A stretch of 64,000 nucleotides of DNA from Termitidicoccus mucosus (GTDB taxonomy: Bacteria; Verrucomicrobiota; Verrucomicrobiia; Opitutales; Opitutaceae). Both the position numbers and the translations under genes were made by a program. The stretch spans positions 1-64,000 of the forward strand of contig NZ_CP109797.1 of NCBI RefSeq assembly GCF_038725785.1, written 5' to 3'. Shown piece after piece: positions 9,270-16,221 of this stretch. The notes under the pieces were generated by a model. The model saw only the letters and a list, made by a program, of their open reading frames with translations. It was not told the DNA's origin and made no database searches. Within the stretch, counting starts at the first letter, position 1. Every line of letters begins with the position of its first letter.

Positions 9270-9966
9270 CCTCTTCCAAAGAACGCTCGCCCGCGGAAAT
9301 CGCCGGCCTCAAGGACTTTTTCCCAACTCAAAACCATTGATCGCGAAGCCAAGGCCGCGGTCGAGATAGCCAAACCGGCCCTCGTCCGCCTAGCGACCGA
9401 ACTTGTCGGCCGCACCGATGCCCAGGCTCAACTGGCAAGGCAGCTTTTCCTGAGTCTATACAACGGCGGATTCACCAAGGTGGAGCTCGCCTGCCTTCCG
9501 CTGCTGCCTTGGCCCGGCAGCGCGATTTCGCGGACGTGCTGCTGGCCTTCAATGGACCCGGCTTTTCCGACAAGGACATTTTGAAGGCTTTCGAGGCCGC
9601 CGGCGACGCCGGCGCGCCTGGTTCTTCACCGAGCCCGCCCCCATCGGCAATATCGCCGTGAGCGAAGACGACGGCATCGAGGCCGACAACGCCGGCACGG
9701 CCGCACGCGAGGCCATGCGCTTGCTCGCGCGTGCAATCGCCTGCCAATACAGCGCCAGCCCTTCGCCATCCGTAAGCTTTTGCGCGATATTCTGGAGGAA
9801 CGCGAGTGCGCCCCGGCATCCAGATCGCCGGCACCGACTGGAAACTACGCCGGTTCTTCTGCACCATGCTGCGCGGTTTCGGTCGCGGGATTTCGAGCCG
9901 GAGTTCATCATTGAGGCCTTCTACGACATGGCCGGCGACGCTGGCGTCGCTTGGCTCAACGAATAG
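9266..9966 (+). CDS. Paralogue family member 2, two-repeat protein (first copy)
   Basis: MTSSKERSPAEIAGLKDFFP leads into EAKAAVEIAKPALVRLATEL. Two internal repeats of about 84 residues follow. Repeat 1 ends DKDILKAFEAAGDAGGAWFF and repeat 2 ends EPEFIIEAFYDMAGDAGVAW. Repeat 2 also has ACQYSGQPFAIRKLLRDIL and DWKLRRFFCTMLRGFG. The gene at 10569 matches both repeats (ALQRLAKCF; CEYSGQAFKIRAILWALC; DWKLRKDLCTVLR). I do not recognise the family. Helical, soluble, about 230 residues. Frame breaks near 9324, 9505, 9613, 9755 and 9786 are mostly settled by the second copy. Confidence 0.65.
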
Positions 9967-9977
9967 GAGGAATCGCC

Positions 9978-10524
9978 ATGTCCACCACCACATTGGCAGA
10001 CGCCGAACAGTCGTTTAACGTCGCGCGCGCGCTCAGTGAGCGCGATGCGCAGCTTGAGGCAGGCGAAAAGGCGTTGGCTCAAGCGAAATTCGAGATGCTG
10101 CAATTTGAAAGCATTCTCGCCAAGTTCAAAAAGAGATAAGCAACTGCGAGGTTGACATCAAAACGGCACGTTACCGGCAAGTCGGCCTCAATGCGGAAAA
10201 GCAGCAGGCCGCCGACGAATTAGCCAAGGCGATCACAAACCCAAACGCGTTTTCCACCATCGAAAAGGCCTTCGACAGGGTGCGCCGGCGAACGCGAATC
10301 TTGCCTGATTGTCGCCGAGCTTGCGGCTCCGTCTCCATGTCCGTCCAGTTCAAGAAATGGATGGACATGGCGGACCGCGGGCCGCAGCCGAGAAAAGGGC
10401 CGGCACTTTGTCCGACGAATGCGAGGCCGCCCGGCGCCGGCGCGATGCCATGCGCGACCACGTCGCCGAGACGCGCCTGAAACTAGCCGAGATCCGGCAG
10501 GCGATACAGCTCAAGAAACCCTGA
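9978..10524 (+). CDS. Long coiled-coil protein between paralogues (first copy)
   Basis: AGGAGG eight bases before ATG 9978 is an ideal ribosome site. MSTTTLADAEQSFNVARAAL is followed by SERDAQLEAGEKALAQAKFE. A missing A near 10130 gives a false stop. Corrected, it continues KKEISNCEVDIKTARYRQVG, NAEKQQAADELAKAITN, then RAAAEKRAGTLSDECEAARR and TRLKLAEIRQAIQLKKP. Nearly all of its 180 residues fit a coiled coil. It is paired with the paralogue before it, as the gene at 11293 is paired with the next one. Function unknown. Confidence 0.65.
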
Positions 10525-10568
10525 ATGTCTCCAATCCTCAAAACGTATCCAATCATCAATTACATCCA
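10519..10568 (+). promoter_or_regulatory. Duplicated leader sequence, copy 2
   Basis: This spacer runs from CCCTGAATGTCTCCAATC through ACGTATCCAATCATCAAT to the start at 10569. It differs from 9214-9265 at only a few bases. It begins on the stop codon of the coiled-coil gene. Confidence 0.6.
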
Positions 10569-11296
10569 ATGAATACAACATTTTCCCGCCAACTTTCCGA
10601 GGCGGAACGTCAGAAAGCCATGGACGATTTTGCCGCGCAGGTGCGCGCGATCAACGCCGAGTCCAAGGCCGCGGTCGAAGCCGGGGCCCCGGCGTTGCAA
10701 CGCCTCGCGAAATGCTTCGCCGGCGCGCCGGCGGACGCGGGCGAGCGCGGCTCTTGCGGCCGCTTCTCTGCAACCTGTATCGCGGTTGCGGCACAAGCCC
10801 GTTTCGCCACTTCGACTATTTGACCGCGGACAACCGGGACGACTTCGCGGCGGTCGCCCTGGCTCTCGGCCATGAGGGATTTCCCGACCGGCGGATTCGC
10901 GAGGAAATCAAGGCCGTCGCCGGCGAGGCGGCTTTCGATTGGTTTTGCGAACCTCAGCCAGAAGACGCCACCGGCGAGCTTTGGGACGCGGGAACGACTT
11001 CCGATGAAGACGGCGGCATCGAGGCCTTGGCGCGAATCGCTGACGCCGTTGTCTGCGAATACAGCGGGCAGGCGTTCAAAATCAGGGCGATTTTATGGGC
11101 CTTGTGCGACGGCGGCGAGGCCGACTTGTCCGACCTCATGGCCCTCGACTGGAAACTGCGCAAAGACCTTTGCACCGTGCTCCGCACCATCAGTATCTCG
11201 ACCGAGGACATGGAAATCGTCTTGGGCGCAGCGGCCGAGCGCAAGCACCGCCCCTATGAAGACGGCTACGACTGGCTGCTGGAGGCCCAGAGTTGA
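10569..11296 (+). CDS. Paralogue family member 3, two-repeat protein (first copy)
   Basis: MNTTFSRQLSEAERQKAMDD opens the protein. Repeat 1 contains ALQRLAKCFAGAPADAAAAR and RREDFAAV-like RDDFAAVALALGHEGFPDRR, ending AAFDWFCEPQPE. Repeat 2 contains ARIADAVVCEYSGQAFKIRA and LDWKLRKDLCTVLRTISIST, ending YEDGYDWLLEAQS. About 240 residues. It aligns along its length with the product at 9266. The frame from 10750 to the stop is unbroken, and the N-terminus needs the second copy for repair near 61,880-61,970. Its stop overlaps a TTG start of the next gene. Confidence 0.7.
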
Positions 11297-11526
11297 CACT
11301 CACCACGAGCGGGAAACCCATGGAAAGCGAAAATCTCACGAGGCTCCTGCAAGATGCGGAACGCCGTTTGCAGGAGGCCAAATTCAACCTGTTGCTCAGG
11401 GAATCGGAGCTGTCGAAGGCCCGCGATGCGCGCATCGCCGCCGAGGTCGATGTGAAGGTCGCCGAGAATCTGGTTGCCAACTTGCAACGTGAAATGAAGG
11501 CGAAGCATGCAAACGCGAAAAACTAA
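11293..11526 (+). CDS. Short coiled-coil protein (first copy)
   Basis: The frame is identical in both copies. The start is either TTG 11293, overlapping the upstream stop as TTGA, or ATG 11320 (MESENLTRLLQDAERRLQEA). The rest, KFNLLLRESELSKARDARIA and DVKVAENLVANLQREMKAKH, is a continuous heptad-like helix. It takes the place after paralogue 3 that the 9978 gene takes after paralogue 2, so each two-repeat protein seems to have its own coiled-coil partner. Confidence 0.7.
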   Translation: MTLTTSGKPMESENLTRLLQDAERRLQEAKFNLLLRESELSKARDARIAAEVDVKVAENLVANLQREMKAKHANAKN

Positions 11527-11527
11527 G

Positions 11528-11708
11528 ATGCCATTCCCCGACCGGCTGCGCGGCGCGCAGACATGGGTCTCACGCGCGAGCAGGCCGCTGTCGAGCTTGG
11601 CATAAAATTGAAGACGCTCGAAGCCGGGAACAGGGCAAATATACCAAGCGCATCGAGGAGATCATAGACCTCCACAATCGCCTGATCGGCGACGGTTTTA
11701 ATACCTAA
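11528..11708 (+). CDS. Small XRE-type helix-turn-helix regulator (first copy)
   Basis: MPFPDRLR is followed, after frame repair, by GLTREQAAVELGIKLKTLEA, a clear Cro/CI-like helix-turn-helix. The segment EQGKYTKRIEEIIDLHNRLI then runs to GDGFNT. About 62 residues. One or two bases are missing near 11560 and 11625 in both copies. As the last gene of the operon it may regulate that operon or the palindrome-rich promoter at 7540-7626. This is inference from size and place. Confidence 0.65.
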
Positions 11709-11717
11709 TTACCTCGC

Positions 11718-11846
11718 GCCGGTTCTCCCATTGTGCGGCGGCGGTCAAGTCGCTTCGCGGCTCCACCTTTGCGTTCCGGCGCTTCCTTCGTCGGTGCCGG
11801 CGATGCCGGCACCGCTCCTCAGCGCGCCTCCACGACTCGCCGCCGG
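11718..11846. repeat. Modular repeat family 2, copy A
   Basis: From GGTTCTCCCATTGTGCGGCG to CCTCCACGACTCGCCGCCGG this 130-base segment matches 13896-14030, including an internal hairpin (GGTGCCGGC/GCCGGCACC). It occupies most of the 215-base gap between the regulator and the next gene. The second copy of the redundancy has it at about 62948-63083. Confidence 0.75.
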
Positions 11847-11924
11847 CTTCACTGGCGTTCAGCGCGGATACGCGACAGCCCGGAATGGTTCCGGGGCACG
11901 GATTCCCCGCTGACATTCCATATT

Positions 11925-12722
11925 ATGAAGTCACCAGTTGAAATCATCTTTGAATGCAGAGGTGTGGCCATCCGTTACATCCATGAGGTTTCATGCTCAT
12001 TTATAGAACAAGGTTTGCACGCCACCAAGCGCGGTTACTGCCCGATCAGCCCCACGGGTTATTTCTCATGCGCTGGATTCGGTGGTAATGATTTGAAGAA
12101 TCAACTATCCTCCATGCTTGAGGGCGGGCAGTCGAGTTCGACAAAACCGCAAATATGCCATCCGGCGGTGCCAGAAGGCACTGCGTCTAAAAGACAATGG
12201 AGATGCCTGGAGTAGATATGTCACATTATCGTCGGACGCTGAATATGCCCTCAGTTGTGGTTTGTTCGCACCAGATGATGACCGTCGGACACTGTGGCAA
12301 TACTCACACCGCCTCTTTCAAAGGCTTCTCACCGGCCCGGCATCCGAGCTCCCCGATTGCAAGGATTTCACCACCCGGTTCCCGGTCACGATATTCTCAA
12401 AAAAGATCATTCCGATCCAAAGGACAATCGCCGCCCTCGAGAAATTCATGCAGGAATTGTCCCGGCTGAAAAAGATTTCCCGCACCAATTTTGCCCCATG
12501 GATTCCACACTTACCTGTGCCTGCCACCGCGGACGGAAGGGGAACCCGTCATCCAGCCCTTGCCACTAGAAACAGAATTTGACTTGGCTTGGACTCCGCC
12601 TTCGAGGACGAAGACCGGACAAGAAGGACGATGAATATCAGGATGGCGATGACGGCATGGGCGCCGCCATTGAAGATGACTCCGAAGACACTCTGCCACC
12701 CCAGCAAATGCTGCTGCTGTAA
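11925..12722 (+). CDS. Unknown protein with acidic C-terminal tail (first copy)
   Basis: Starts MKSPVEIIFECRGVAIRYIH, EVSCSFIEQGLHATKRGYCP. The middle frame is RCQKALRLKDNGDAWSRYVT, LSSDAEYALSCGLFAPDDDR. The second copy gives an unbroken PVTIFSKKIIPIKDNRRPRE, IHAGIVPAEKISRTNFAPWI. The last part is very acidic: FEDEDRPDKKDDEYQDGDDG, then EDDSEDTLPPQQMLLL. An acidic tail recalls DNA-metabolism proteins, but I see no known domain. About 265 residues after joining at least four frame breaks, so the full-length model is tentative. Confidence 0.45.
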
Positions 12723-12733
12723 AGGCATTCGCC

Positions 12734-12767
12734 CGGGAGCCGGCTAGCCGGCCGTCTCCCTTTCCAG
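12734..12767 (+). terminator. Probable terminator hairpin
   Basis: GGGAGCCGGC and GCCGGCCGTCTCCC pair, with a bulge, just after the stop at 12722, and CCCTTTCC follows. The T run is short, so termination strength is uncertain. The redundancy ends inside this feature. Confidence 0.5.
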
Positions 12768-12808
12768 TCGGAAGGCCCCACCCCACCCGCGCGCAATGGT
12801 TGCGCATG

Positions 12809-12839
12809 ATGTATTCATGATTTCAAATTATGAATACAT
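12809..12839. promoter_or_regulatory. AT-rich palindrome (TTCATAA-TTATGAA family)
   Basis: Ten-base arms ATGTATTCAT and ATGAATACAT flank 11 bases, and a further ATGAAATTATGAATATG follows to 12853. It lies in the GC-rich gap between the acidic-tail gene and the first structured segment. Confidence 0.6.
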
Positions 12840-12923
12840 GAAATTATGAATATGCGCGGCATCCGCCGCAACCCGCGAAAAACGCCGTCCTTTTTCAGGA
12901 GCGGGCGGCGGCGTCTCCAGCAT

Positions 12924-13029
12924 AGCAGGCAGTCAAAGGGCTGCGCCCTTACGACGCCTTCCGCTTCCTCGTCGGGGCGGACTTTGTCCGCCGCTCCTCA
13001 ACGCTTCAGGCGTCTTGACTTTGCCTGCT
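12924..13029 (+). ncRNA. Candidate structured RNA A (three-way fold)
   Basis: An outer stem pairs AGCAGGCAGTCAA (12924-12936) with TTGACTTTGCCTGCT (13015-13029), leaving a two-base bulge. Inside lie a hairpin AGGGC/GCCCT (12937-12949), a stem GACGCCT/AGGCGTC (12953-12959 with 13008-13014) stacked on the outer stem, and a 7-bp hairpin GGCGGAC/GTCCGCC (12976-12992). No credible gene covers it. It ends about 80 bases before the DUF1419 gene, so it may be a leader element or an independent RNA. Confidence 0.45.
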
Positions 13030-13107
13030 TTGCGGGGACGTCCGCGCCCAGCTCGCAACAACCCCTCAATCACGAGGGCGGCGGCTCAGGGCGCAGGCGC
13101 TTCCATC

Positions 13108-13450
13108 ATGTCCAACAACAGTGTTCTCTCCCATTCAGACTTGGTCAAAACGCTCGATGCAGACTTCGAGGCGAATCGCCAAGTCTGGCGTGAAACCACC
13201 GAGTCGGTGTATCATGAAATGCTCAATATTCTTCCCCAGCCTACCTTGAGGCAGATATGTTCATGCTGGGAGAACCCTATTCGCATAATGCCAACGGCGA
13301 GGCGGTTTCTCCATATTCATGGCACGAGAAGGCCACTATTTCGCCCTGCACGGCACGCGCCGGCAAGTCAGGGATGGCAAGCTGCCCCGCTGCCGGCATG
13401 ACGCCGTGGGCCGCCCGAAACCGGGCGGCCTCCTGCCCTGCCCACGCTAG
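13108..13450 (+). CDS. DUF1419-like protein
   Basis: MSNNSVLSHSDLVKTLDADF continues to VYHEMLNILP and, with one base added near 13235, PAYLEADMFMLGEPYSHNAN. A second correction near 13308 gives SIFMAREGHYFALHGTRRQV and RDGKLPRCRHDAVGRPKPGG. The string of leucine/proline, then GEPYSH, then a strand ending in an aromatic YFAL fits the DUF1419 family, found mostly on plasmids. About 113 residues, function unknown. It lies between two candidate structured RNAs. Confidence 0.6.
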
Positions 13451-13557
13451 GCCGCCGCCATGCCAGCGCAGGTTTCCCAAGCCAAGCCAGCGGCGCTTCG
13501 CGCCATTCCCAATGGCCTTCGTTCACTTTGGCGACCCGCAGTTCTCCCGTTCGTTGC

Positions 13558-13721
13558 GATGTTCGCCCGCAGCTCGCTGCGCAGGGCCGTCGCCTACCGG
13601 CGCGGACCGTGCCGGGCCACGGACCGCACCGGATTCGCGGCAGCAGACTTTCCGCAAGCTCCAAGCCCGCTGCCGCGACCGGCGACGGCCCAAACCTGCT
13701 TGCGGACTGCGGGCGAACATC
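13558..13721 (+). ncRNA. Candidate structured RNA B (long nested stems)
   Basis: The outer stem is 15 bp and perfect: GATGTTCGCCCGCAG (13558-13572) with CTGCGGGCGAACATC (13707-13721). Next is a perfect 11-bp stem, GGGCCGTCGCC (13584-13594) with GGCGACGGCCC (13681-13691). Inside are a 10-bp stem TCGCGGCAGC/GCTGCCGCGA (13635-13644 with 13669-13678) and a small hairpin CCGTG/CACGG (13607-13622). Such nesting over 164 bases is unlikely by chance. No gene was seen between 13451 and 13800. Confidence 0.55.
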
Positions 13722-13790
13722 TCCACTCGGGAGCCGTTGCACCCGCCGCGTCGTTCACTACGGCGGCAGCAGCCTTCATGTATTCATAAT

Positions 13791-13805
13791 TTCATAATTT
13801 ATGAA
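13791..13805. promoter_or_regulatory. AT-rich palindrome TTCATAATTTATGAA
   Basis: A perfect 15-base palindrome, with a further ATTCATAAT just upstream (13782-13790). It precedes a possible small reading frame at 13819 that runs into repeat family 2 and is probably not a gene. Confidence 0.65.
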
Positions 13806-13895
13806 AATAAGAATTACTATGACCGTTACAACCAGCCTGATGCAAAAGCGGCATATGGCCGCCTTTCCCGTCCCCAGCAGGGGTCGTTTTTCTTC

Positions 13896-14030
13896 CGCCT
13901 GGTTCTCCCATTGTGCGGCGGCGGTCAAGGTAGTCGCTGCGCGGCTCCACCTTTGCGTTGCGGCGCTTCCCCTTCGTCGGTGCCCCAAGCCGGCACCGCT
14001 CCTCAGCGCGCCTCCACGACTCGCCGCCGG
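13896..14030. repeat. Modular repeat family 2, copy B
   Basis: Matches 11718-11846 from GGTTCTCCCATTGTGCGGCG to CCTCCACGACTCGCCGCCGG with scattered changes. It ends about 80 bases before the methylase-like gene. Confidence 0.75.
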
Positions 14031-14107
14031 TTGCAGCCGATGAACCAGCGGACGTTCGGGACATCCGAAACAGTTTCGAGCCTGAAACGGCCGCAGGTGC
14101 ATCCGAC

Positions 14108-14851
14108 ATGTCAAAGATTGACACCTTTGAATCCATCCCGGCACACTCGCCCGCACACATGACCTCCATAAGGTCTTCTCGGCCTTCCTCAAGCTGACGG
14201 CTTGCGCGCTAGCCTGCCAGACGCGCGAGGAAGAATACCTCGAGGAGGCCAAATACTGGAAAAAGGAAAACCTCGAAACCTTTGGCGGCGATGGGCGCCC
14301 TCATCCTCCAAATGGAGAAGGAGCCTTTCACCGACTTGCTCGGGACCTACTACATGGATATGATTATTTCAAAAGGCGGGCAGCAGTGCCATGGGGAATT
14401 TCACACGCCTCAAGAAATCTGCCGGCTGATTGGCAGAATGCTGGCGGACGGCGACAGCCTGCCCGAATCCGGGCCGGTTACGATCTGCGAGCCCGCGTGC
14501 GGATCAGGCGCGATGATCCTCGCGCTGGCCGAGCAATATGGCCCCGCAAACATTCGCAGGTTGCGAGTCACCGCCATCGACATCAATCGCATGGCCTGTG
14601 ACATGTGTTTCATCAACACCACCCTATGGGGCATCCCCACCCACGTGATTCACGGAAACTCCCTCAACCTCAAGTTTGAGGCGTCTTGGCGAAACATCCA
14701 TTGATCGCGCCGTTTCTGCTTCGCATCCACGCCTCGGAGGATGTAGTCGCAGCCGCAGCGTCAATGCCATCCGGCCGGGCGAGCCCCCTCTCCCGAGGAA
14801 ACTGCCGCCATCAAGACGGCGCTGGGCCAGCAGATGTTTGATTTCAGCTAG
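14108..14851 (+). CDS. Orphan N6-adenine methylase-like protein
   Basis: ATG 14108 opens MSKIDTFESIPAHSPAH. After repair of shifts near 14160 and 14282 it continues FSAFLKLTACALACQTREEE and MGALILQMEKEPFTDLLGTY. Then come HTPQEICRLIGRML and the SAM-binding motif VTICEPACGSGAMILALAEQ (about 14487-14530), AIDINRMACDM, and VIHGNSLNLKFEAS. This is the N6_Mtase fold of type I modification subunits, but at about 247 residues it is short. The catalytic Asn-Pro-Pro-Phe/Tyr motif is not visible: the sequence after motif I runs to NIHWIAPFLL. Short relatives of this kind occur on other mobile elements. Activity is doubtful. Confidence 0.7.
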
Positions 14852-14862
14852 GGTATGCCCTT

Positions 14863-14894
14863 GGCTTGCCCGGCACATCCGTGCCGGGCAAGCC
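14863..14894 (+). terminator. 14-bp perfect hairpin after the methylase-like gene
   Basis: GGCTTGCCCGGCAC and GTGCCGGGCAAGCC pair perfectly around ATCC, 12 bases after the stop. Only TTGCTCC follows, so it is a strong hairpin but not a textbook terminator. Confidence 0.6.
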
Positions 14895-15021
14895 TTGCTC
14901 CACGGCCAAGGGGTCTATGGCCCGACCCTTGAACCCGGGCCGTGGCGCGCGTTGCGCTTTTGGCTCCGTCCCCGGTAATTGTCTCTTTGTCCGACCGGCG
15001 GCGCGAACCGGCCTCACGGCC

Positions 15022-15060
15022 TAAAAAGCTCGCCTCGTGGGAGGCGAGAACCGCTTTTTT
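15022..15060. terminator. Bidirectional terminator-like hairpin
   Basis: CTCGCCTC and GAGGCGAG pair around GTGG. TAAAAAG lies before the stem and GCTTTTTT after it, so it could stop transcription from either side. The 14895-15106 interval holds no gene that I can support. Confidence 0.6.
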
Positions 15061-15106
15061 CGCTCCCGTCAGGTATTCGCACGTCCACCGCCCATATCCG
15101 CCACTC

Positions 15107-15441
15107 AAGCCGGATCTCTACGGCCGCGAGCTGCGGCCGTCATGGTTCATAATTTATGAATATATGAATTTAGGATTAAGCGCAGCCGCGCTTCCTCCGC
15201 CAGCATCCCCTGCCTTTGGCGCAAAGCTTGAAATCCCCGACCGGGCCCGTGCGGGCCCGGTCGGAACGGCGCCGGCGTCATCCACGCCTTCCTTGAACCG
15301 GCAGCGCCGGCACATCTTCCAGCTCCCAATCCATCCCCACGCCCCTTCCCCTCTCCCGGGAGAGGAACCCTCCGCTGTGCGTGCCGCGGCCTACGGGCCG
15401 CCCTTCGGCGCGCTGCGCGCCGTCATGCTCGCTCCGCCGAG
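15107..15441. repeat. Modular repeat family 1, full copy B
   Basis: Same module order as 7206-7530: CCGGATCTCTACGGCCGCG, the palindrome TTCATAATTTATGAA (15146-15160), CGCAGCCGCGCTTCC, CCTGCCTTTGGCGCAAAG, a GACCGGGCCC/GGGCCCGGTC hairpin, CCCTTCCCCTCTCCCGGG, and CGTCATGCTCGCTCCGCC. Non-coding. Confidence 0.85.
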
Positions 15442-15626
15442 TCGGATGCAAAAGTTTCGGGATGGCAGATTTTTTGCTTGTCCTAACTTCATATATTCTT
15501 AAATTATGAATTTAAAATTAGGATTCCCCTCACAATCCCAAGGAGCGCGCCAGGCTTCGGTCGTCCATGGCAGGGTTAGGAACCGGTTCGCAACCCGTAA
15601 TTCATAAAATCATAGATTAGGAATAT
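15442..15626. promoter_or_regulatory. Spacer with two AT-rich palindrome elements
   Basis: No gene is seen. TTCATATATTCTTAAATTATGAA at about 15488-15510 is an imperfect member of the AT palindrome family. A second element, TTCATAAAATCATAGATTAG (15601-15620), runs into AGGAATAT and the start at 15627, and almost repeats the sequence before 15901. Together they look like paired operator or promoter sites. Confidence 0.5.
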
Positions 15627-15863
15627 ATGAAAGACTGTCATCCTTTGCCCAGCCACCGTCCGCCCGCCCAGCGCCCGTTCTGGCGCGGTGTGCTCAAGAC
15701 TGATTTCAAGTGCGCCCGCGGCACTTGGCTGAAAGGCACGCGCGTCTTTGTCGCTAAGCTCAACGCCAGCGTGGCCGATCTCTACGAGCAGGCCGCGGAC
15801 GGCCCACGCTATCTCGACACCGTTCCGTCCGCGACCTTGGAGGTTCGGCGCTGCCTGTCCTGA
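15627..15863 (+). CDS. Hypothetical protein, 78 aa
   Basis: MKDCHPLPSHRPPAQRPFWR leads to KTDFKCARGTWLKGTRVFVA and KLNASVADLYEQAADGPRYL. The stretch resembles a small beta-barrel order but I recognise no family. The ribosome site AGGAA is inside the AT-rich element, five bases upstream. The next gene starts with the same upstream 30 bases and also MKDD, so the two share a control region. Confidence 0.55.
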   Translation: MKDCHPLPSHRPPAQRPFWRGVLKTDFKCARGTWLKGTRVFVAKLNASVADLYEQAADGPRYLDTVPSATLEVRRCLS

Positions 15864-15874
15864 TATACCTGTAA

Positions 15875-15900
15875 TTCATAAAATCATAAATTAGGAATAT
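15875..15900 (+). promoter_or_regulatory. AT-rich element before 15901, repeat of 15601-15626
   Basis: TTCATAAAATCATAAATTAG then GAATAT leads straight to ATG. It differs from the 15601 element by one base. Its right half provides the ribosome site, so binding here could act on translation as well as transcription. Confidence 0.55.
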
Positions 15901-16053
15901 ATGAAAGACGATGCCAACAGCATGAAACGAAACGTCAAGCCGGCCGCGCCAGTGCGCGGCCTCAACCTGCCGCTTTTTCCGGCGCGCCGGGCAACAAAAC
16001 AAAGGGGCGACTATGTTCGACTTCTATGCGTCCCACGCGCCGGCCGTGCCTGA
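15901..16053 (+). CDS. Hypothetical short basic protein
   Basis: MKDDANSMKRNVKPAAPVRG continues LNLPLFPARRATKQRGDYVR to a stop at 16053, 50 residues. The end overlaps the next gene, so a read error near 15985 may have displaced the true stop. Family unknown. Confidence 0.35.
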   Translation: MKDDANSMKRNVKPAAPVRGLNLPLFPARRATKQRGDYVRLLCVPRAGRA

Positions 16054-16161
16054 CAGCTTCATGCCGGACAAGAGGGCAGGGATGCCGCCCAGCAACTCGA
16101 GCGCGTTACGGCATGGGCCGCCGCCTATGCCGAGAAAATGCTCAGCGTGCGCTCGACGTAA
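16013..16161 (+). CDS. Hypothetical short protein before parA
   Basis: AAGGGG precedes ATG 16013 (MFDFYASHAPAVPDSFMPDK). With one base added near 16077 it reads DAAQQLERVTAWAAAYAEKM and LSVRST. About 50 residues, helical, unknown family. It lies just upstream of the parA control region. Confidence 0.4.
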
Positions 16162-16188
16162 TTCCGGCGTGACATCCTTGCCGACACG

Positions 16189-16221
16189 TTTCATAATTTC
16201 CTAAATTATTAATTTATGAAA
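16189..16221. promoter_or_regulatory. AT-rich imperfect palindrome before parA
   Basis: TTTCATAATTTCC, then AATTATT, then AATTTATGAAA. Imperfect dyad symmetry of the TTCATAA/TTATGAA type. The first possible parA start (16216) is inside the right arm, so it may be a partition operator or centromere-like site. Confidence 0.55.

Larger units (their letters stand above)
1..12767. repeat. First copy of the terminal redundancy (matches 51208-64000)
   Basis: Base 1 aligns with 51208 and base 12767 with 64000, and the order of genes and spacers is the same throughout. The offset drifts from 51207 to 51233 because of scattered one-base insertions or deletions and a length change in the heptamer repeat near 6.0 kb. 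A circular molecule of about 51.2 kb read past its own start gives this pattern. A true 12.8-kb tandem duplication is the alternative but would not explain the sequencing-error type of difference. Confidence 0.93.

Noticed and set aside
13451-13790. Long GC-rich reading frames on both strands
   Set aside because: They overlap perfect nested stems, have biased Arg/Ala/Pro composition and no start context. I treat the segment as structured non-coding DNA.
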